Assembly: GCA_028277645.1 (NCBI GenBank)
Contig: JANQFV010000003.1
Location: forward strand, 62,001-126,000
Reading direction: 5' to 3'
From: Phycisphaerae bacterium
Lineage (GTDB): Bacteria > Planctomycetota > Phycisphaerae > UBA1845 > Fen-1342
DNA: 64,000 nucleotides
The position numbers and the translations under genes were made by a program. Each line of letters opens with the position of its first letter. The stretch's first letter is position 1. Shown here in pieces: positions 27,067 to 44,246 of the stretch. A model generated the notes under the pieces. That model saw nothing but the letters and a program-made list of their open reading frames with translations, ran no database searches and had not been told where the DNA came from.

Positions 27067-27528
27067 ATGAGCAACCGCAATTATGAAAAAATCGCTGCGC
27101 ACGTGAGTGCCGACGGTGATCGCACGGCGCGCATGGAAAATGCGATCCGTGCGCTATGGCACGGCCTGGGCGAAACCGGCGTTTCCTGGGTCGGGTTCTA
27201 TCTGTGCGAAGGCACGGACGAAATGATTCTCGGCCCGCGCGAACCCAAACCAGCCTGTTCGCCAATCGGCATGCACGGTGCGTGTGGAAAGGTGTTTCGG
27301 CAGCGCTCGCCACTGCTGGTGCACGACGTTCGCGAGCTAGGCGAAAACTACGTTGCGTGCGATCCGCGCGATCAATCCGAGGTCGTGATCCCCTGCCTCG
27401 ACGCCGACGGTAGTTGCTGGGGCGTGCTCGATCTGGACAGCTTTGACATTGGGAGCTTCGGCCTGGACGACGTCGCTGGGCTGACACAGGTGTTGGTGGC
27501 CGCTGGCTTGACAACTGCTCTCGATTGA
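27067..27528 (+). CDS. msrC: GAF-domain free methionine-(R)-sulfoxide reductase-like protein
   Basis: 153 residues. fRMsr enzymes reduce free methionine-R-sulfoxide and are single GAF domains. The family's three cysteines appear at the expected places: KPACSPI (Cys64), HGACGKVF (Cys73) and NYVACDP (Cys98). VSWVGFYL, SEVVIPC and GVLDLDSFD are also typical. The start at 27067 (MSNRNYEKI) fits the family; an upstream start would add 11 residues. It is divergent from the riboswitch operon. It protects against oxidative damage. Confidence 0.85.
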   Translation: MSNRNYEKIAAHVSADGDRTARMENAIRALWHGLGETGVSWVGFYLCEGTDEMILGPREPKPACSPIGMHGACGKVFRQRSPLLVHDVRELGENYVACDPRDQSEVVIPCLDADGSCWGVLDLDSFDIGSFGLDDVAGLTQVLVAAGLTTALD

Positions 27529-27546
27529 GCGCCAGAGCTGAACGCC

Positions 27547-29211
27547 TTATTCGCCATCGGTGTTCTGCTCGTCCCCTTCAGGCTCCTTTGATACCTCGCT
27601 CTCGTCCGGCACGCCGCGCACGACCAGCGTGCGTGCGAAGATGTCGCCGGCGCGCTGTCGGTTGCGAGAAAGCACGACGAGGAATCCGAGCACCCAGAGC
27701 ACGGGCAGCAGCTCGATGAACCGCAGGACGTTGCGCGCGATCACCTGGAAGACCGTAGGCTCGACGTGCTGTTCGCCGACGACGCGCGTGCCGGTCAGAA
27801 CTTTTCCGATCGTCCGTCGGGTGATCAGTTCCATCACGAGTGAGTACACCGAATACATACCCGTCGCGATCGCCCACCAGGTGAGCGTCGCTACCGCCGG
27901 GAACGCCCCCGACGACGGGTTCCCTCCCGCCGCCCAGGCAAACAGCTCGCGCACGCCGGACTCGATGTCCACGTGCAGGAGCATGCCGGCGACGATCATG
28001 AATGGCACAAAGTCGATCCCGAAGCCGACCAGGCGCTGAATTGCCAGCGCTGTGGCGACGCCCTGCGGTAATTGAGCATCGTCGGTCATCGCCGGCCGGC
28101 GAAACAGCACGAGCATCAGTAGCACGCCCAGCAGGGTAAGCATCGCTCCCGTCTGCACCCAGGTCGGGCCGCGATTGCGATCCAGTCGTCCGGAACGAAT
28201 GTCTGCGACGGCGACCGTGCTCTCGGTCGGCGGCTCGTTGGCACGGCCGAATTGGAGGTACGCCGCGCCGTCGCTGCCCTGCACAAGCAGAACCAGGTGC
28301 TGATTGAACGCAACAACGTCGTCAATGTGTTCGGCAGCAACGTCGGGCGGCAATTCTGAGAGTCTCAGGTCCGCAGCGCGCCAGGTGGCCACCTGGCCGC
28401 CGACACCGAGTTGGCGAAAGAGCTGAATTGATTCGCTCGCCGCACCGTTGGAGGAGAGCAGAACCACTGTGGGCAGATCAGACACCGCGCAGAACCAGAA
28501 CGCGCGCAAGCCCGCGAGCGCGGGCAACCCTTGTGCCTCAGCCCACGTGGGCGTCTCACTCGAGGAATCCAGCGCGCTGACGCGCAGAACGCCGTCCGCG
28601 GACAGCCAGACCATGTGCAGCGTGTCCTGGAGCGTTACCAGCCGCGGCGCGAGGGCCGCATCGTCCATCGGCACCGCCCCGTGTGGACAGGCGGCGACGA
28701 CCGTCCACTGCGGATAGTCGTAACGCAGAAGCGTCAACGGCGCGGTATCGGGTAACATCGAGCTCGCGCCTTCAGCGTCAGGCGACGTGCGCACGTTGGC
28801 CGTCGGTATGAGCCCGTAGAGCGTCTGGCCGACGACCGCCAGCGATGTCGGCACGCCGCCGGATGGCAGGTCGCGCCCCCGCTGCCAGCCCCCTGCTGTC
28901 AGCACGTGCAGCCGACCACCTTCGAGAAAGGCGTACAACCGCTCCGACGTCGGCGCGAGCCGAGCGAACGCGGCTTTGAACGGCGTGAAGGATTCGAAGG
29001 AGCCGCTCACGCCGCGGTGGTGCAGAATGGACTCGTCGACGCCGACTGCCGCCAGCCAGAGGTCGGTCTCGTTGGCCGCGAGCAGCAGCCGCTCTGGCTC
29101 CGCGACATTCTGCGCTGGCGCCAGAAGCGACGAACAGCACACCAAGGTCAGCGCGAGCGCTGCCGCTAATCCCGCCGAAAATCGTCGCTGCTGATACAAG
29201 AGCGCACTCAC
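27547..29211 (-). CDS. RDD-family membrane protein with large N-terminal extracytoplasmic domain
   Basis: 554 residues. A signal-like segment (LAAALALTLVCCSSLLA) starts the protein. About 340 residues of beta-rich sequence follow with no catalytic motif recognised. A membrane segment lies near 355-370 (MLTLLGVLLMLVLF). The C-terminal 160 residues match the RDD pattern: VGFGIDFVPFMIV, a further membrane pair, and RRTIGKVLTGTRVV. RDD proteins are poorly understood; some affect ion exchange. It overlaps the lipoprotein gene upstream by 4 bp, so the two are coupled. Confidence 0.75.
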   Translation of the reverse strand: MSALLYQQRRFSAGLAAALALTLVCCSSLLAPAQNVAEPERLLLAANETDLWLAAVGVDESILHHRGVSGSFESFTPFKAAFARLAPTSERLYAFLEGGRLHVLTAGGWQRGRDLPSGGVPTSLAVVGQTLYGLIPTANVRTSPDAEGASSMLPDTAPLTLLRYDYPQWTVVAACPHGAVPMDDAALAPRLVTLQDTLHMVWLSADGVLRVSALDSSSETPTWAEAQGLPALAGLRAFWFCAVSDLPTVVLLSSNGAASESIQLFRQLGVGGQVATWRAADLRLSELPPDVAAEHIDDVVAFNQHLVLLVQGSDGAAYLQFGRANEPPTESTVAVADIRSGRLDRNRGPTWVQTGAMLTLLGVLLMLVLFRRPAMTDDAQLPQGVATALAIQRLVGFGIDFVPFMIVAGMLLHVDIESGVRELFAWAAGGNPSSGAFPAVATLTWWAIATGMYSVYSLVMELITRRTIGKVLTGTRVVGEQHVEPTVFQVIARNVLRFIELLPVLWVLGFLVVLSRNRQRAGDIFARTLVVRGVPDESEVSKEPEGDEQNTDGE

Positions 29212-30062
29212 GATCGGGTGTCGCCTTCAACCGGCGCGTATGACAGGGGTGCAACAACGTCGTCCAGGCACTCCACCTCACCGGACCAGCGCGTGGGCGT
29301 GTCGAAGACCTCGGCCGGCAAGTCCGGGCGGAATTTCGCGCGATGAACGTCCAGCCGCAGCTCCGCCTCGTCCAGCGGCCAGTACATCTCGTAGTGGCGC
29401 GGCGTGAACGGTCCTTCGCCGGCCACACGGCGATACGACTTCAGCACGGCGCGCATCACGATGCGTCCGTCGGTCAGTCGATCCACAATCTCACGCGGTT
29501 GATACGGCTCACAGCGATCGAGCCGAATCGAACGCGTCCCCTCACCGTCCGATCGCATGTAGACGAGCCAGTGATGCAATCCGCGGCGTTCCAGGAGTGG
29601 CGGTTCGCCGTTGGCATCGACTTCCGGAATGGGCCGCAGCAGGAGCGCATCGACCAGGTCGTTCGGCGGGATCGCGAGCGCGCTGCCGCCGCCGCTGTCG
29701 ATCGGTTCCCACGAGCCGAGCCAGAGCTTGCGCACTTCCGGCTCGATCCACAGCCAATATTCCGTGTCGTTTGAGCCAAACTGCGCCACCGTACCTGCCA
29801 GCGACTTCACATCAAACAGTAAGCAACGGGGATTCTGGTAAAGCATGCGGGCCTCTTGCGCGATGATGCGGCGGGTCCGCTGCTCGGCGTCTCGCAACTT
29901 GAACGACGTCAGCCCGGACGCGTAGAGCGGCTGGTCAATCTGCCGCAGATTGTCATTCACGCGTGCCAGAGCGTGCGCGACGTCGCGCGGCGGTGTTCCA
30001 ATGCAGCAGCCGCCCACACAGCCCGCTACGGCCACAACGATCAGCGTAATCAGTCTAGGCAT
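29208..30062 (-). CDS. Lipoprotein of unknown function
   Basis: 284 residues. The N-terminus MPRLITLIVVAVAGCVGGC has a lipobox-like cysteine at position 15 or 19. The mature part is mixed alpha/beta with many Trp/Tyr and Arg residues (TEYWLWIEPEVRKLWLGSW, HWLVYMRSDGEG) that recall outer-membrane lipoprotein carriers such as LolA-like half-barrels, but I do not recognise the family. It overlaps both neighbours (8 bp with the upstream gene, 4 bp with the RDD gene), an apparent three-gene unit. Confidence 0.7.
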   Translation of the reverse strand: MPRLITLIVVAVAGCVGGCCIGTPPRDVAHALARVNDNLRQIDQPLYASGLTSFKLRDAEQRTRRIIAQEARMLYQNPRCLLFDVKSLAGTVAQFGSNDTEYWLWIEPEVRKLWLGSWEPIDSGGGSALAIPPNDLVDALLLRPIPEVDANGEPPLLERRGLHHWLVYMRSDGEGTRSIRLDRCEPYQPREIVDRLTDGRIVMRAVLKSYRRVAGEGPFTPRHYEMYWPLDEAELRLDVHRAKFRPDLPAEVFDTPTRWSGEVECLDDVVAPLSYAPVEGDTRS

Positions 30063-30600
30063 CGTCGTGGGCCCCGGATTCGAGGTCGGTTGACAGATCG
30101 CACGCTTCGAACGGCTGTCCGGACATCAAAGCTTCGAGTTGCAGCGACAGGGACTCGAGCTCATCTTCCGCCAAATCCGGACGCTCGACACGGTGTACCG
30201 TGTCCGACTTCGGCACGCTGAATTCCCAGATCGAGCGGTTGTCGGATTCGATCGAACGTTCCAACTGGATGACGCGCTTGCGCCAAAGCATGAGCGCGAG
30301 CACGAATCTGAGCTGGATCTGCCGGACTTCGGTCGTGTCCTCCAAGTTTTGAAACAGGGCGTAGATCGCAGCGCGATCGAAGACCTGGGGTGATTTCAAC
30401 TCGTCCGGTGGGCGGCGTGTGCGCCAGACACCGACGACCGACGGCTCATCTGGCAGTAGGCATGATGCGCAGAAGTCGCTTCGTGTGTAGCCCTCCGCGG
30501 AAGCGTAGAGCTGAACCTGTATCTCCTCGCCGGCGTCGAACGACCGATCGCACGCGGCGCAACGCTCCGCTTGTCGCGGCATGTTCCAATCAGTCGCCAC
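30055..30600 (-). CDS. Small cysteine-pair protein, unknown function
   Basis: 181 residues, cytoplasmic. The N-terminus has a four-cysteine pattern, CAACDRSF ... FCASC (residues 14-46), a probable zinc site. The rest is charged and helical (FVLALMLWRKRVIQLERSI). Planctomycete genomes often carry proteins of this sort, but I cannot assign a function. It is the first gene of a tight run with the lipoprotein and RDD genes and lies 52 bp downstream of ruvX. Confidence 0.7.
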   Translation of the reverse strand: MATDWNMPRQAERCAACDRSFDAGEEIQVQLYASAEGYTRSDFCASCLLPDEPSVVGVWRTRRPPDELKSPQVFDRAAIYALFQNLEDTTEVRQIQLRFVLALMLWRKRVIQLERSIESDNRSIWEFSVPKSDTVHRVERPDLAEDELESLSLQLEALMSGQPFEACDLSTDLESGAHDDA

Positions 30601-30652
30601 GAGCTGGCCTCTCTGAACAGGTGCTTCGCACGAAATTTCCCACGGTTGGCGA

Positions 30653-31129
30653 TTATAGATCGTTGTTGCAGTCCTGCGAGTCGCCGGTATCGGCGGCAGG
30701 CGGCGCGCGCGATGCGTGGCGCGCGTCGAGGAACGATTGCAAGATCACGCGTGCCGCGAGTGTATCGCGCAGGTGCTTGCGGCGATCCCGCTTCACACCC
30801 GCGGTTTCGAGCACTTCGTCCGCCTGAAAGCTGCTCAGGCGTTCGTCCCACAGTTCGACAGCAATGTCGGCCTGCGCGGCGAGCGCCTGGGTGAACTGCC
30901 GCGTACGCTGAGTTTGTGCGCTGTCTGAGCCGTCCATGTTCAGCGGCAGGCCGACGACGATGCCGACGGTCTCTTCAGAGGCTGCAATATCGAGCAAACG
31001 ACGCGCGTCTCCGGAATCGCTCCCGGAAGAATCGAGAGTGCGCAACGGCGACGCGATACGCTCGTCGCGGTCGCAGATCGCGACGCCGATCCGCCGCGTA
31101 CCGAAATCGATGCCCAGCCAACGTCCCAT
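30653..31129 (-). CDS. ruvX: RuvX/YqgF-type nuclease (putative Holliday junction resolvase)
   Basis: 158 residues from ATG 31129 (MGRWLGIDFGTRRIGVA); a start 7 codons upstream is less likely. The RNase-H-like fold motifs are in place: GIDFGTRRIGVAICD, IVVGLPLNMDG, ELWDERLSS and DTLAARVILQSFL, including the conserved Asp residues. E. coli YqgF processes the 5' end of pre-16S rRNA and homologues resolve Holliday junctions. It is divergent from rpoB. Confidence 0.93.
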   Translation of the reverse strand: MGRWLGIDFGTRRIGVAICDRDERIASPLRTLDSSGSDSGDARRLLDIAASEETVGIVVGLPLNMDGSDSAQTQRTRQFTQALAAQADIAVELWDERLSSFQADEVLETAGVKRDRRKHLRDTLAARVILQSFLDARHASRAPPAADTGDSQDCNNDL

Positions 31130-31448
31130 AAACTGATATCCTGCTCTCAAGACATTACGGTAACGTGTGTGCCGAAAAATAATCCAATTTTGGCTTGCAA
31201 TCCAGCCCCATTCTCTTACATACTACGTGGCTTGCTTAATTGGTTGATGCGCGACGGACCGGTCCTAACAAACGCAGATTTGATGCTTATGCCCATCTGC
31301 AAACGGGAGAATCTGCAGGTTTTCACCGCCTGCGGTGTGGGGGATGTTTCGTCGCATAATTTGGACGCGCTGCCGGGCACGCTTCTCGCGTGCGCGACGC
31401 CGTCTTTCGTGTAAACACCTGCCCCTACGAAGTGCGAGGTACGCCCGC
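31130..31448 (+). promoter_or_regulatory. Long leader region before rpoB
   Basis: About 318 bp separate ruvX and rpoB. A candidate promoter is TTGCAA (31195-31200) and TACATA (31217-31222), spaced 16 nt. It would give a leader of about 220 nt. There is no rplL or rplJ in front of rpoB, as is usual in other bacteria, so rpoB starts its own unit here. I saw no clear ribosomal-protein-type leader structure. An SD GAGGT precedes the ATG. Confidence 0.4.
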
Positions 31449-35276
<3,828 letters not shown>

Positions 35277-35303
35277 GCGCCCGGCGACGCATCGGGAGAC
35301 GGC

Positions 35304-35780
35304 ATGGCCGACATCGCATACGGCACTGGCCAGGACGTGACGCCCGCAGAACTGACCGAGTTCTACGGGCGCCTGGCGCATGACATTGCGGCGCAGCCGG
35401 ACCAGATCGCGAAGATGATGAAGAACAGCGCCGCGTTCGTAACGGCGCGCTGCGAAGACCGACTGATCGGAATCGCCCGGGGCGTCTGTGACGGACTCCG
35501 CGGCTATCTGACCGAGTGCAAGCTGGACCCGGTGTATCAGGGACCGGCGGCCGTAACGCGAACTGATGGGCGCATCGAGCACGACAAGGACGGCATCGCC
35601 AAAGAAATGGCGCGCCGTGTGCTCAGCGCGATGTACGCCGAGGGCGTGCAGCGGATCGACACCGTGGCCTATGGCACGGAGGTCGACTTCTGTGAGGAAT
35701 TGGGATTCAAGCGTGGCGCCGGCCTGGTCGGAGTGACCATGCGGGCCGAAGACTGGACCGCGGCCGCGCAGGATGCGTGA
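35304..35780 (+). CDS. GNAT-like acetyltransferase between rpoB and rpoC
   Basis: 158 residues. The order of strands and helices is that of a GNAT enzyme: RLIGIARGVCDGLRGYLTECKLDPVYQG, then a helix KEMARRVL, then VDFCEELGFKRGAGLVGV. The usual acetyl-CoA pyrophosphate loop (Q/R-x-x-G-x-G/A) is altered: after YQG comes an unusual segment PAAVTRTDGRIEHDKDG. It may be inactive or use another donor. It lies 27 bp after rpoB and 85 bp before rpoC, in the same direction, and so should be cotranscribed with the polymerase genes. The role is unknown. Confidence 0.72.
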   Translation: MADIAYGTGQDVTPAELTEFYGRLAHDIAAQPDQIAKMMKNSAAFVTARCEDRLIGIARGVCDGLRGYLTECKLDPVYQGPAAVTRTDGRIEHDKDGIAKEMARRVLSAMYAEGVQRIDTVAYGTEVDFCEELGFKRGAGLVGVTMRAEDWTAAAQDA

Positions 35781-35865
35781 CCGCCGTGACGCGCGAGTTG
35801 TTTAGTGCTCCGCCTGACCCTTGCGGGTCGGGGCTCGGAAGTCTCAATACGAGGTGGCACAGCCG

Positions 35866-40284
<4,419 letters not shown>

Positions 40285-40321
40285 GAGTTACAACGTAACC
40301 AGGTGACAAAGTAACAAGCAC

Positions 40322-40363
40322 CAGCAGGGCGCCGACCACAAAGTCGACGCCCTGCTGTCTTTT
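40322..40363 (+). terminator. Strong intrinsic terminator after rpoC
   Basis: CAGCAGGGCG (40322-40331) pairs with CGCCCTGCTG (40348-40357), and the inner CGAC with GTCG, with one mismatch, around a 6-nt loop. The hairpin is followed by TCTTTT at 40358-40363. It closes the rpoB-GNAT-rpoC unit 37 bp after the rpoC stop. Confidence 0.85.
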
Positions 40364-40417
40364 CTGAGCTCTGGGCTTTCGGCTTACGGCTCTGTTTCGA
40401 CTTCTCGGCGTTTGCAA

Positions 40418-41179
40418 ATGTTGCCAGTCATCGTTCTACCAGTAGTTGCCTTCCTCACTGCCGCCCTCTCAGGCATGATCGGAATGGGCGGCGGCATGTT
40501 GCTGCTGGCGGCGATGTTCAGCTTTATGTCGCACGGCGAAGCGATCCCCGCGCACGCCGCCGTCCAGCTCATCAGCAACTCCACCCGCACGCTCGCCTTC
40601 CTGAAGCACGTCGACTGGCGTACGGTCGGCCGCTTCCTGCTGGGCGTTCTGCCCGGCAGCGTGCTCGGCGTGGGCGTGCTGCTGATCCTGGGCGAACCCG
40701 GCGAGTCCGAACCCTACCTGAAAATGCTCGTCGGCGGTTACATTCTCGTCGCGCTGTTCCTGCCGAAGCCACGCAAAGGAGCGGTCTCCGGCGGCAATTG
40801 GTGGGATTTTCCCGTGCTGGGCGTCTTCGCCGGCGCGGCGGCATTCACCGTCGGCGCCGTCGGGCCGCTGATCGCACCCCTGTTCGCAAGGCGGGATTTC
40901 GTCAAAGAACGGCTGGTCGCGACGAAGGCCGTCTGCCAGTCATTGCTGCACCTGGCCAAAATCCCCGTGTTCCTTACCGTCCGCAGCTACCCGGATTTGA
41001 CGCAGCTCGGCGTCGCGACACTACTGATGGCCGTGCTCGTGATTCCCGGCACACTCGTCGGCAAGCGCGCCCTGAAACACCTCAACGAGCACCACTTCAT
41101 CACGCTTTATCGCGCTGCGCTGCTCGTCGCCGGCCTGAAGGTCCTACTGATCGACGGCATCTGGCGGCTGATCCAGTAG
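40418..41179 (+). CDS. TauE/SafE-family permease
   Basis: 253 residues, about eight membrane segments. The family's glycine-rich entry GMIGMGGGMLLLAAMF opens the protein, and a second repeat half has VGAVGPLIAPLFARRDFV. TauE/SafE proteins export sulfoacetate, sulfite or related anions; the substrate is not told by sequence. The start at 40418 is an ATG; a TTG two codons upstream is also possible. No SD is evident. Confidence 0.85.
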   Translation: MLPVIVLPVVAFLTAALSGMIGMGGGMLLLAAMFSFMSHGEAIPAHAAVQLISNSTRTLAFLKHVDWRTVGRFLLGVLPGSVLGVGVLLILGEPGESEPYLKMLVGGYILVALFLPKPRKGAVSGGNWWDFPVLGVFAGAAAFTVGAVGPLIAPLFARRDFVKERLVATKAVCQSLLHLAKIPVFLTVRSYPDLTQLGVATLLMAVLVIPGTLVGKRALKHLNEHHFITLYRAALLVAGLKVLLIDGIWRLIQ

Positions 41180-41201
41180 CGGTCGACCTCCTGGTCGACC
41201 G
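41180..41201. repeat. Hairpin CGGTCGACC-TCCT-GGTCGACCG at the 5' side of the R-M gene
   Basis: A perfect 9-bp stem with a 4-nt loop starts right after the TAG stop of the permease gene. A near-copy lies at 44247-44268 after the R-M gene stop. It has no T-run. It could act as a terminator or a mobile palindromic repeat. Confidence 0.6.
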
Positions 41202-41230
41202 TAAGCCTCTCGCACTTTCACGCATTACTC

Positions 41231-41239
41231 TGCTACAAT
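41231..41239 (+). promoter_or_regulatory. Extended -10 promoter giving a probable leaderless R-M mRNA
   Basis: TGCTACAAT is an extended -10 (TGn before TACAAT). The hexamer ends 7 nt before the ATG at 41247, and no SD exists between them. Expression of the R-M gene is therefore predicted to start at its first codon. Confidence 0.5.
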
Positions 41240-41246
41240 CCCGCCC

Positions 41247-44246
41247 ATGTCCAGCACGATCTCCGCGGCGGGGTTTATCCGAAAGTGGTCGGCGGCCGAA
41301 CTGCCGGAGCGCGCCGCCAGCCAGGAGCACTTCTGCGACCTTTGCCGCCTGCTCGGCCAACCCACACCCGCCGAACACGACGCCCACGGATCCGAGTACA
41401 CCTTCGAGAAAGGCGTCACCGTCACCGACGCCGCCTCGCGGGGCTCCAAGGGCCAGTACGGCTTTGCCGACGTCTGGTGGCGCGGCAAGTTCGCCTGGGA
41501 ATACAAGCGCAAGGGCAAGCACAAGGAGCTCTCCGAGGCCTACCGCCAGCTCTGCCAGTACCGCGAAGCGCTCGAGAATCCGCCGCTGCTGATCGTCTCC
41601 GACATCGCCCGCATCCAGATTCACACCAACTTCACCGGCACGCGCAAGGAAGTCCACGAGATCCCGCTCGCGAACATCGCGCACCCCGACCACCTCGACA
41701 AGCTCCGCCGGGTGTTCACGGACCCACTCTCTTTCAAGCCCACGCTCTCGACGTACCGGCTGACCGAGGAAGCAGCCGCGGAATTCGCGAAAGTCGCCGA
41801 CCAGATGCGGCAGCGCGGCCACGACCCGCACGACTCGGCCCACTTCCTGATGAAGTGCATGTTCTGCCTGTTCGCCGAGGACGTCGGCCTGTTGCCGCGC
41901 GACCTGTTCAGCATGCTGCTGACCGACGCCCGCACCGAGCCCGAGCGCTTGCCGGATCGGCTGAACGCCCTGTTCGCTGCAATGCGCGACGGTGGGCACT
42001 TCGGCGTCGAGAGCATCGCGCATTTCAACGGCGGCCTGTTCGATGACGCGGAAGCACTGCCGCTGAAAACCGCCGATATCCACGCCATGCTGCTCGCGGG
42101 GCAGTTCGACTGGGGCGCGGTCGAGCCCACGATCTTCGGCACGCTCTTCGAACGCTCGCTCGACCCCGACAAGCGCTCGCAGATCGGCGCCCACTACACC
42201 AGCCGCGAAGACATCATGCTGATCGTCGAACCGGTCGTGATGGCTCCGCTGCGGCGAGAATGGGCCGACGTGCAGGAGAAGGTCGAGAAACAACTCCTCC
42301 GCCGCCGCAAGGCCGGCACAAAGGAGACCCGTCGCAAGGCCGACGCGGCCATCGCGAAGGCCATCGACACGTTTCTCGACCACCTGGCGACGCTACGCGT
42401 GCTCGATCCTGCGTGTGGCTCCGGCAATTTTCTGTACGTCGCGATCCAGGAGCTGCTGGCGCTGGAGAAAGAGGTGATCGTGTTCGCGGCCCGGCCGGAG
42501 ATTGGCCTGGGCCTGTTCCCGCGGGTGCGGCCGACGCAGTTGCACGGGATCGAGATCAACCCCTACGCGGCCGAGCTGGCGCAGGTGGTGATCTGGATCG
42601 GCTATCTGCAATGGATGCGCGACAACGGGTTCATCGAGGGCATCGCGTCGCCGATCCTGGAGCCACTCCAGACGATCGAATGCCGGGATGCGATTCTCGA
42701 TTTCAGCATTCCGACCAAGCCGCAGCCGGCAACCTGGCCCCGCGCGGATCTCATCATTGGGAATCCGCCGTTTCTGGGATCGAAGCTCTTCCGGCAGTAC
42801 GGCCTGAGCGACGACTATCTCGACGCACTCTACGGCGCCTACGAGCTACCGAACACGAGTGACCTGTGCTGCTACTGGTTCGAGATGGCGCGCAAGGCGA
42901 TCGAGCGGCACAAGAACACGCGCGCCGGCCTGCTGGCCACACAGGGCATCCGTGGCGGCGCCAACCGTACGGTGCTGGAACGCATCAAGAAAACTGGCGA
43001 TATCTTCATGGCATGGTCGGACCGCCAGTGGATTCTCGACGGCGCGGCGGTGCATGTTTCTATCGTGGGATTCGCAGCAGAGTGCAATCGAACCCGTAGT
43101 CTGGATGGTGCGGTGGTCGAGACGATTGCTCCCGATCTCTCGGGAGTCGTGGGTGCGACGCGGGTTGCGAGCCTGCCCTCGAATTCGCAACACAGCTACA
43201 TGGGTGTTACGCCGTCTGGACGATTTCAAGTCGGACTGCTGGATGCCAGAGCCTTTCTGGTGCAACCCAATCCATCAGGGAAGCCGAACAGTGACGTATT
43301 ACGCCTGTGGTATAACGCGCGGGACTTGACCCAACGTCACTGTGGATTGTGGATCATCGACTTCGGCTGCGACGTGCAGATCAAGGAGGCTGCGCAATAC
43401 GAGGCACCCTTCGAGTATGTGCGCGCGGTCGTGGCTCCCAAACGCGAGAAATACCGAACCGGGAAGCGTGCGTTTTGGTGCTTTGAGCGACCGCGCCCAG
43501 AGATGCGGGTGGCGCTAGCTCCGTTGACGCGTTATGTCGCCACCCCACTGGTTTCTAAGCATCGTGTGTTTAGCTGGATGCAGCGCGAGGCACTTCCCGC
43601 TAATCTCGTAATCGTCTTCGCGCGCGAGGACGACTACTTCTTCGGCGTGCTGCACAGCGCGGTACACGAACTCTGGGCGCTGCGAATGGGCACGCAACTG
43701 GAGGATCGACCTCGTTACACGCCTACGACCTGTTTCGAGACGTTTCCGCTGCCGTGGGCGCCCGGGACCGAGCCAGTCGAATTGGCGTCGCACGAGCGGA
43801 TCAGCACCGCCGCCCGCGCGCTGAACGAGCAGCGCGAGCGCTGGCTGAACCCGCCGGAGTGGATCGAGCTCATCGCCCGCGACGTCGACAGCAAGGACAA
43901 TTTTGACGACGTGCCCGAGAAAGCCCGCGCGCTGATTCGGCATTCGGCGATCATGGCCGAGGCCGCCCGCGACCCGCGGCTCAAGAAGCGCACACTCACC
44001 AACCTGTACAACGAGCGGCCCACCTGGCTGCGGCTCGCCCACGAACAACTCGACCGGGCCGTGCTGGCGGCCTACGCCGCGGTCGATCCGGCCGGCGACT
44101 GGGCCGAAGACTGGTCCGCGGTGTGGGTGGACACGGGGGCCGGACAGCCGCTGCCCGAAGACCACGAGCTCGCCGACCGGCGGAAAGAGGTCGATCAACA
44201 GGTCCTGGCGAACCTGCTGCGACTGAACCAGGAGCGTTCGGAGTAG
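41247..44246 (+). CDS. MmeI-like single-chain type II restriction-modification enzyme (type IIL/IIG)
   Basis: 999 residues. An N-terminal PD-(D/E)xK nuclease is read at GFADVWWRGKFAWEYKRKG (Asp75, Glu85, Lys87). The helical linker and GAHYTSREDIM (314-324) follow, then the amino-methyltransferase motifs DPACGSGNF (motif I, 387-395) and NPPF (motif IV, 506-509). The C-terminal third is a target-recognition region. Such enzymes methylate one strand of the site and cut at a fixed distance. All parts seem intact, so it may be active defence. It sits next to a permease and htpX, not in a larger defence cluster, and is bracketed by paired hairpins. Confidence 0.88.
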   Translation: MSSTISAAGFIRKWSAAELPERAASQEHFCDLCRLLGQPTPAEHDAHGSEYTFEKGVTVTDAASRGSKGQYGFADVWWRGKFAWEYKRKGKHKELSEAYRQLCQYREALENPPLLIVSDIARIQIHTNFTGTRKEVHEIPLANIAHPDHLDKLRRVFTDPLSFKPTLSTYRLTEEAAAEFAKVADQMRQRGHDPHDSAHFLMKCMFCLFAEDVGLLPRDLFSMLLTDARTEPERLPDRLNALFAAMRDGGHFGVESIAHFNGGLFDDAEALPLKTADIHAMLLAGQFDWGAVEPTIFGTLFERSLDPDKRSQIGAHYTSREDIMLIVEPVVMAPLRREWADVQEKVEKQLLRRRKAGTKETRRKADAAIAKAIDTFLDHLATLRVLDPACGSGNFLYVAIQELLALEKEVIVFAARPEIGLGLFPRVRPTQLHGIEINPYAAELAQVVIWIGYLQWMRDNGFIEGIASPILEPLQTIECRDAILDFSIPTKPQPATWPRADLIIGNPPFLGSKLFRQYGLSDDYLDALYGAYELPNTSDLCCYWFEMARKAIERHKNTRAGLLATQGIRGGANRTVLERIKKTGDIFMAWSDRQWILDGAAVHVSIVGFAAECNRTRSLDGAVVETIAPDLSGVVGATRVASLPSNSQHSYMGVTPSGRFQVGLLDARAFLVQPNPSGKPNSDVLRLWYNARDLTQRHCGLWIIDFGCDVQIKEAAQYEAPFEYVRAVVAPKREKYRTGKRAFWCFERPRPEMRVALAPLTRYVATPLVSKHRVFSWMQREALPANLVIVFAREDDYFFGVLHSAVHELWALRMGTQLEDRPRYTPTTCFETFPLPWAPGTEPVELASHERISTAARALNEQRERWLNPPEWIELIARDVDSKDNFDDVPEKARALIRHSAIMAEAARDPRLKKRTLTNLYNERPTWLRLAHEQLDRAVLAAYAAVDPAGDWAEDWSAVWVDTGAGQPLPEDHELADRRKEVDQQVLANLLRLNQERSE

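Noticed and set aside
41100-42383. Open frame of about 427 codons on the minus strand
   Set aside because: It is antisense to the R-M enzyme and crosses its hairpin and promoter region. It carries no recognisable motif.
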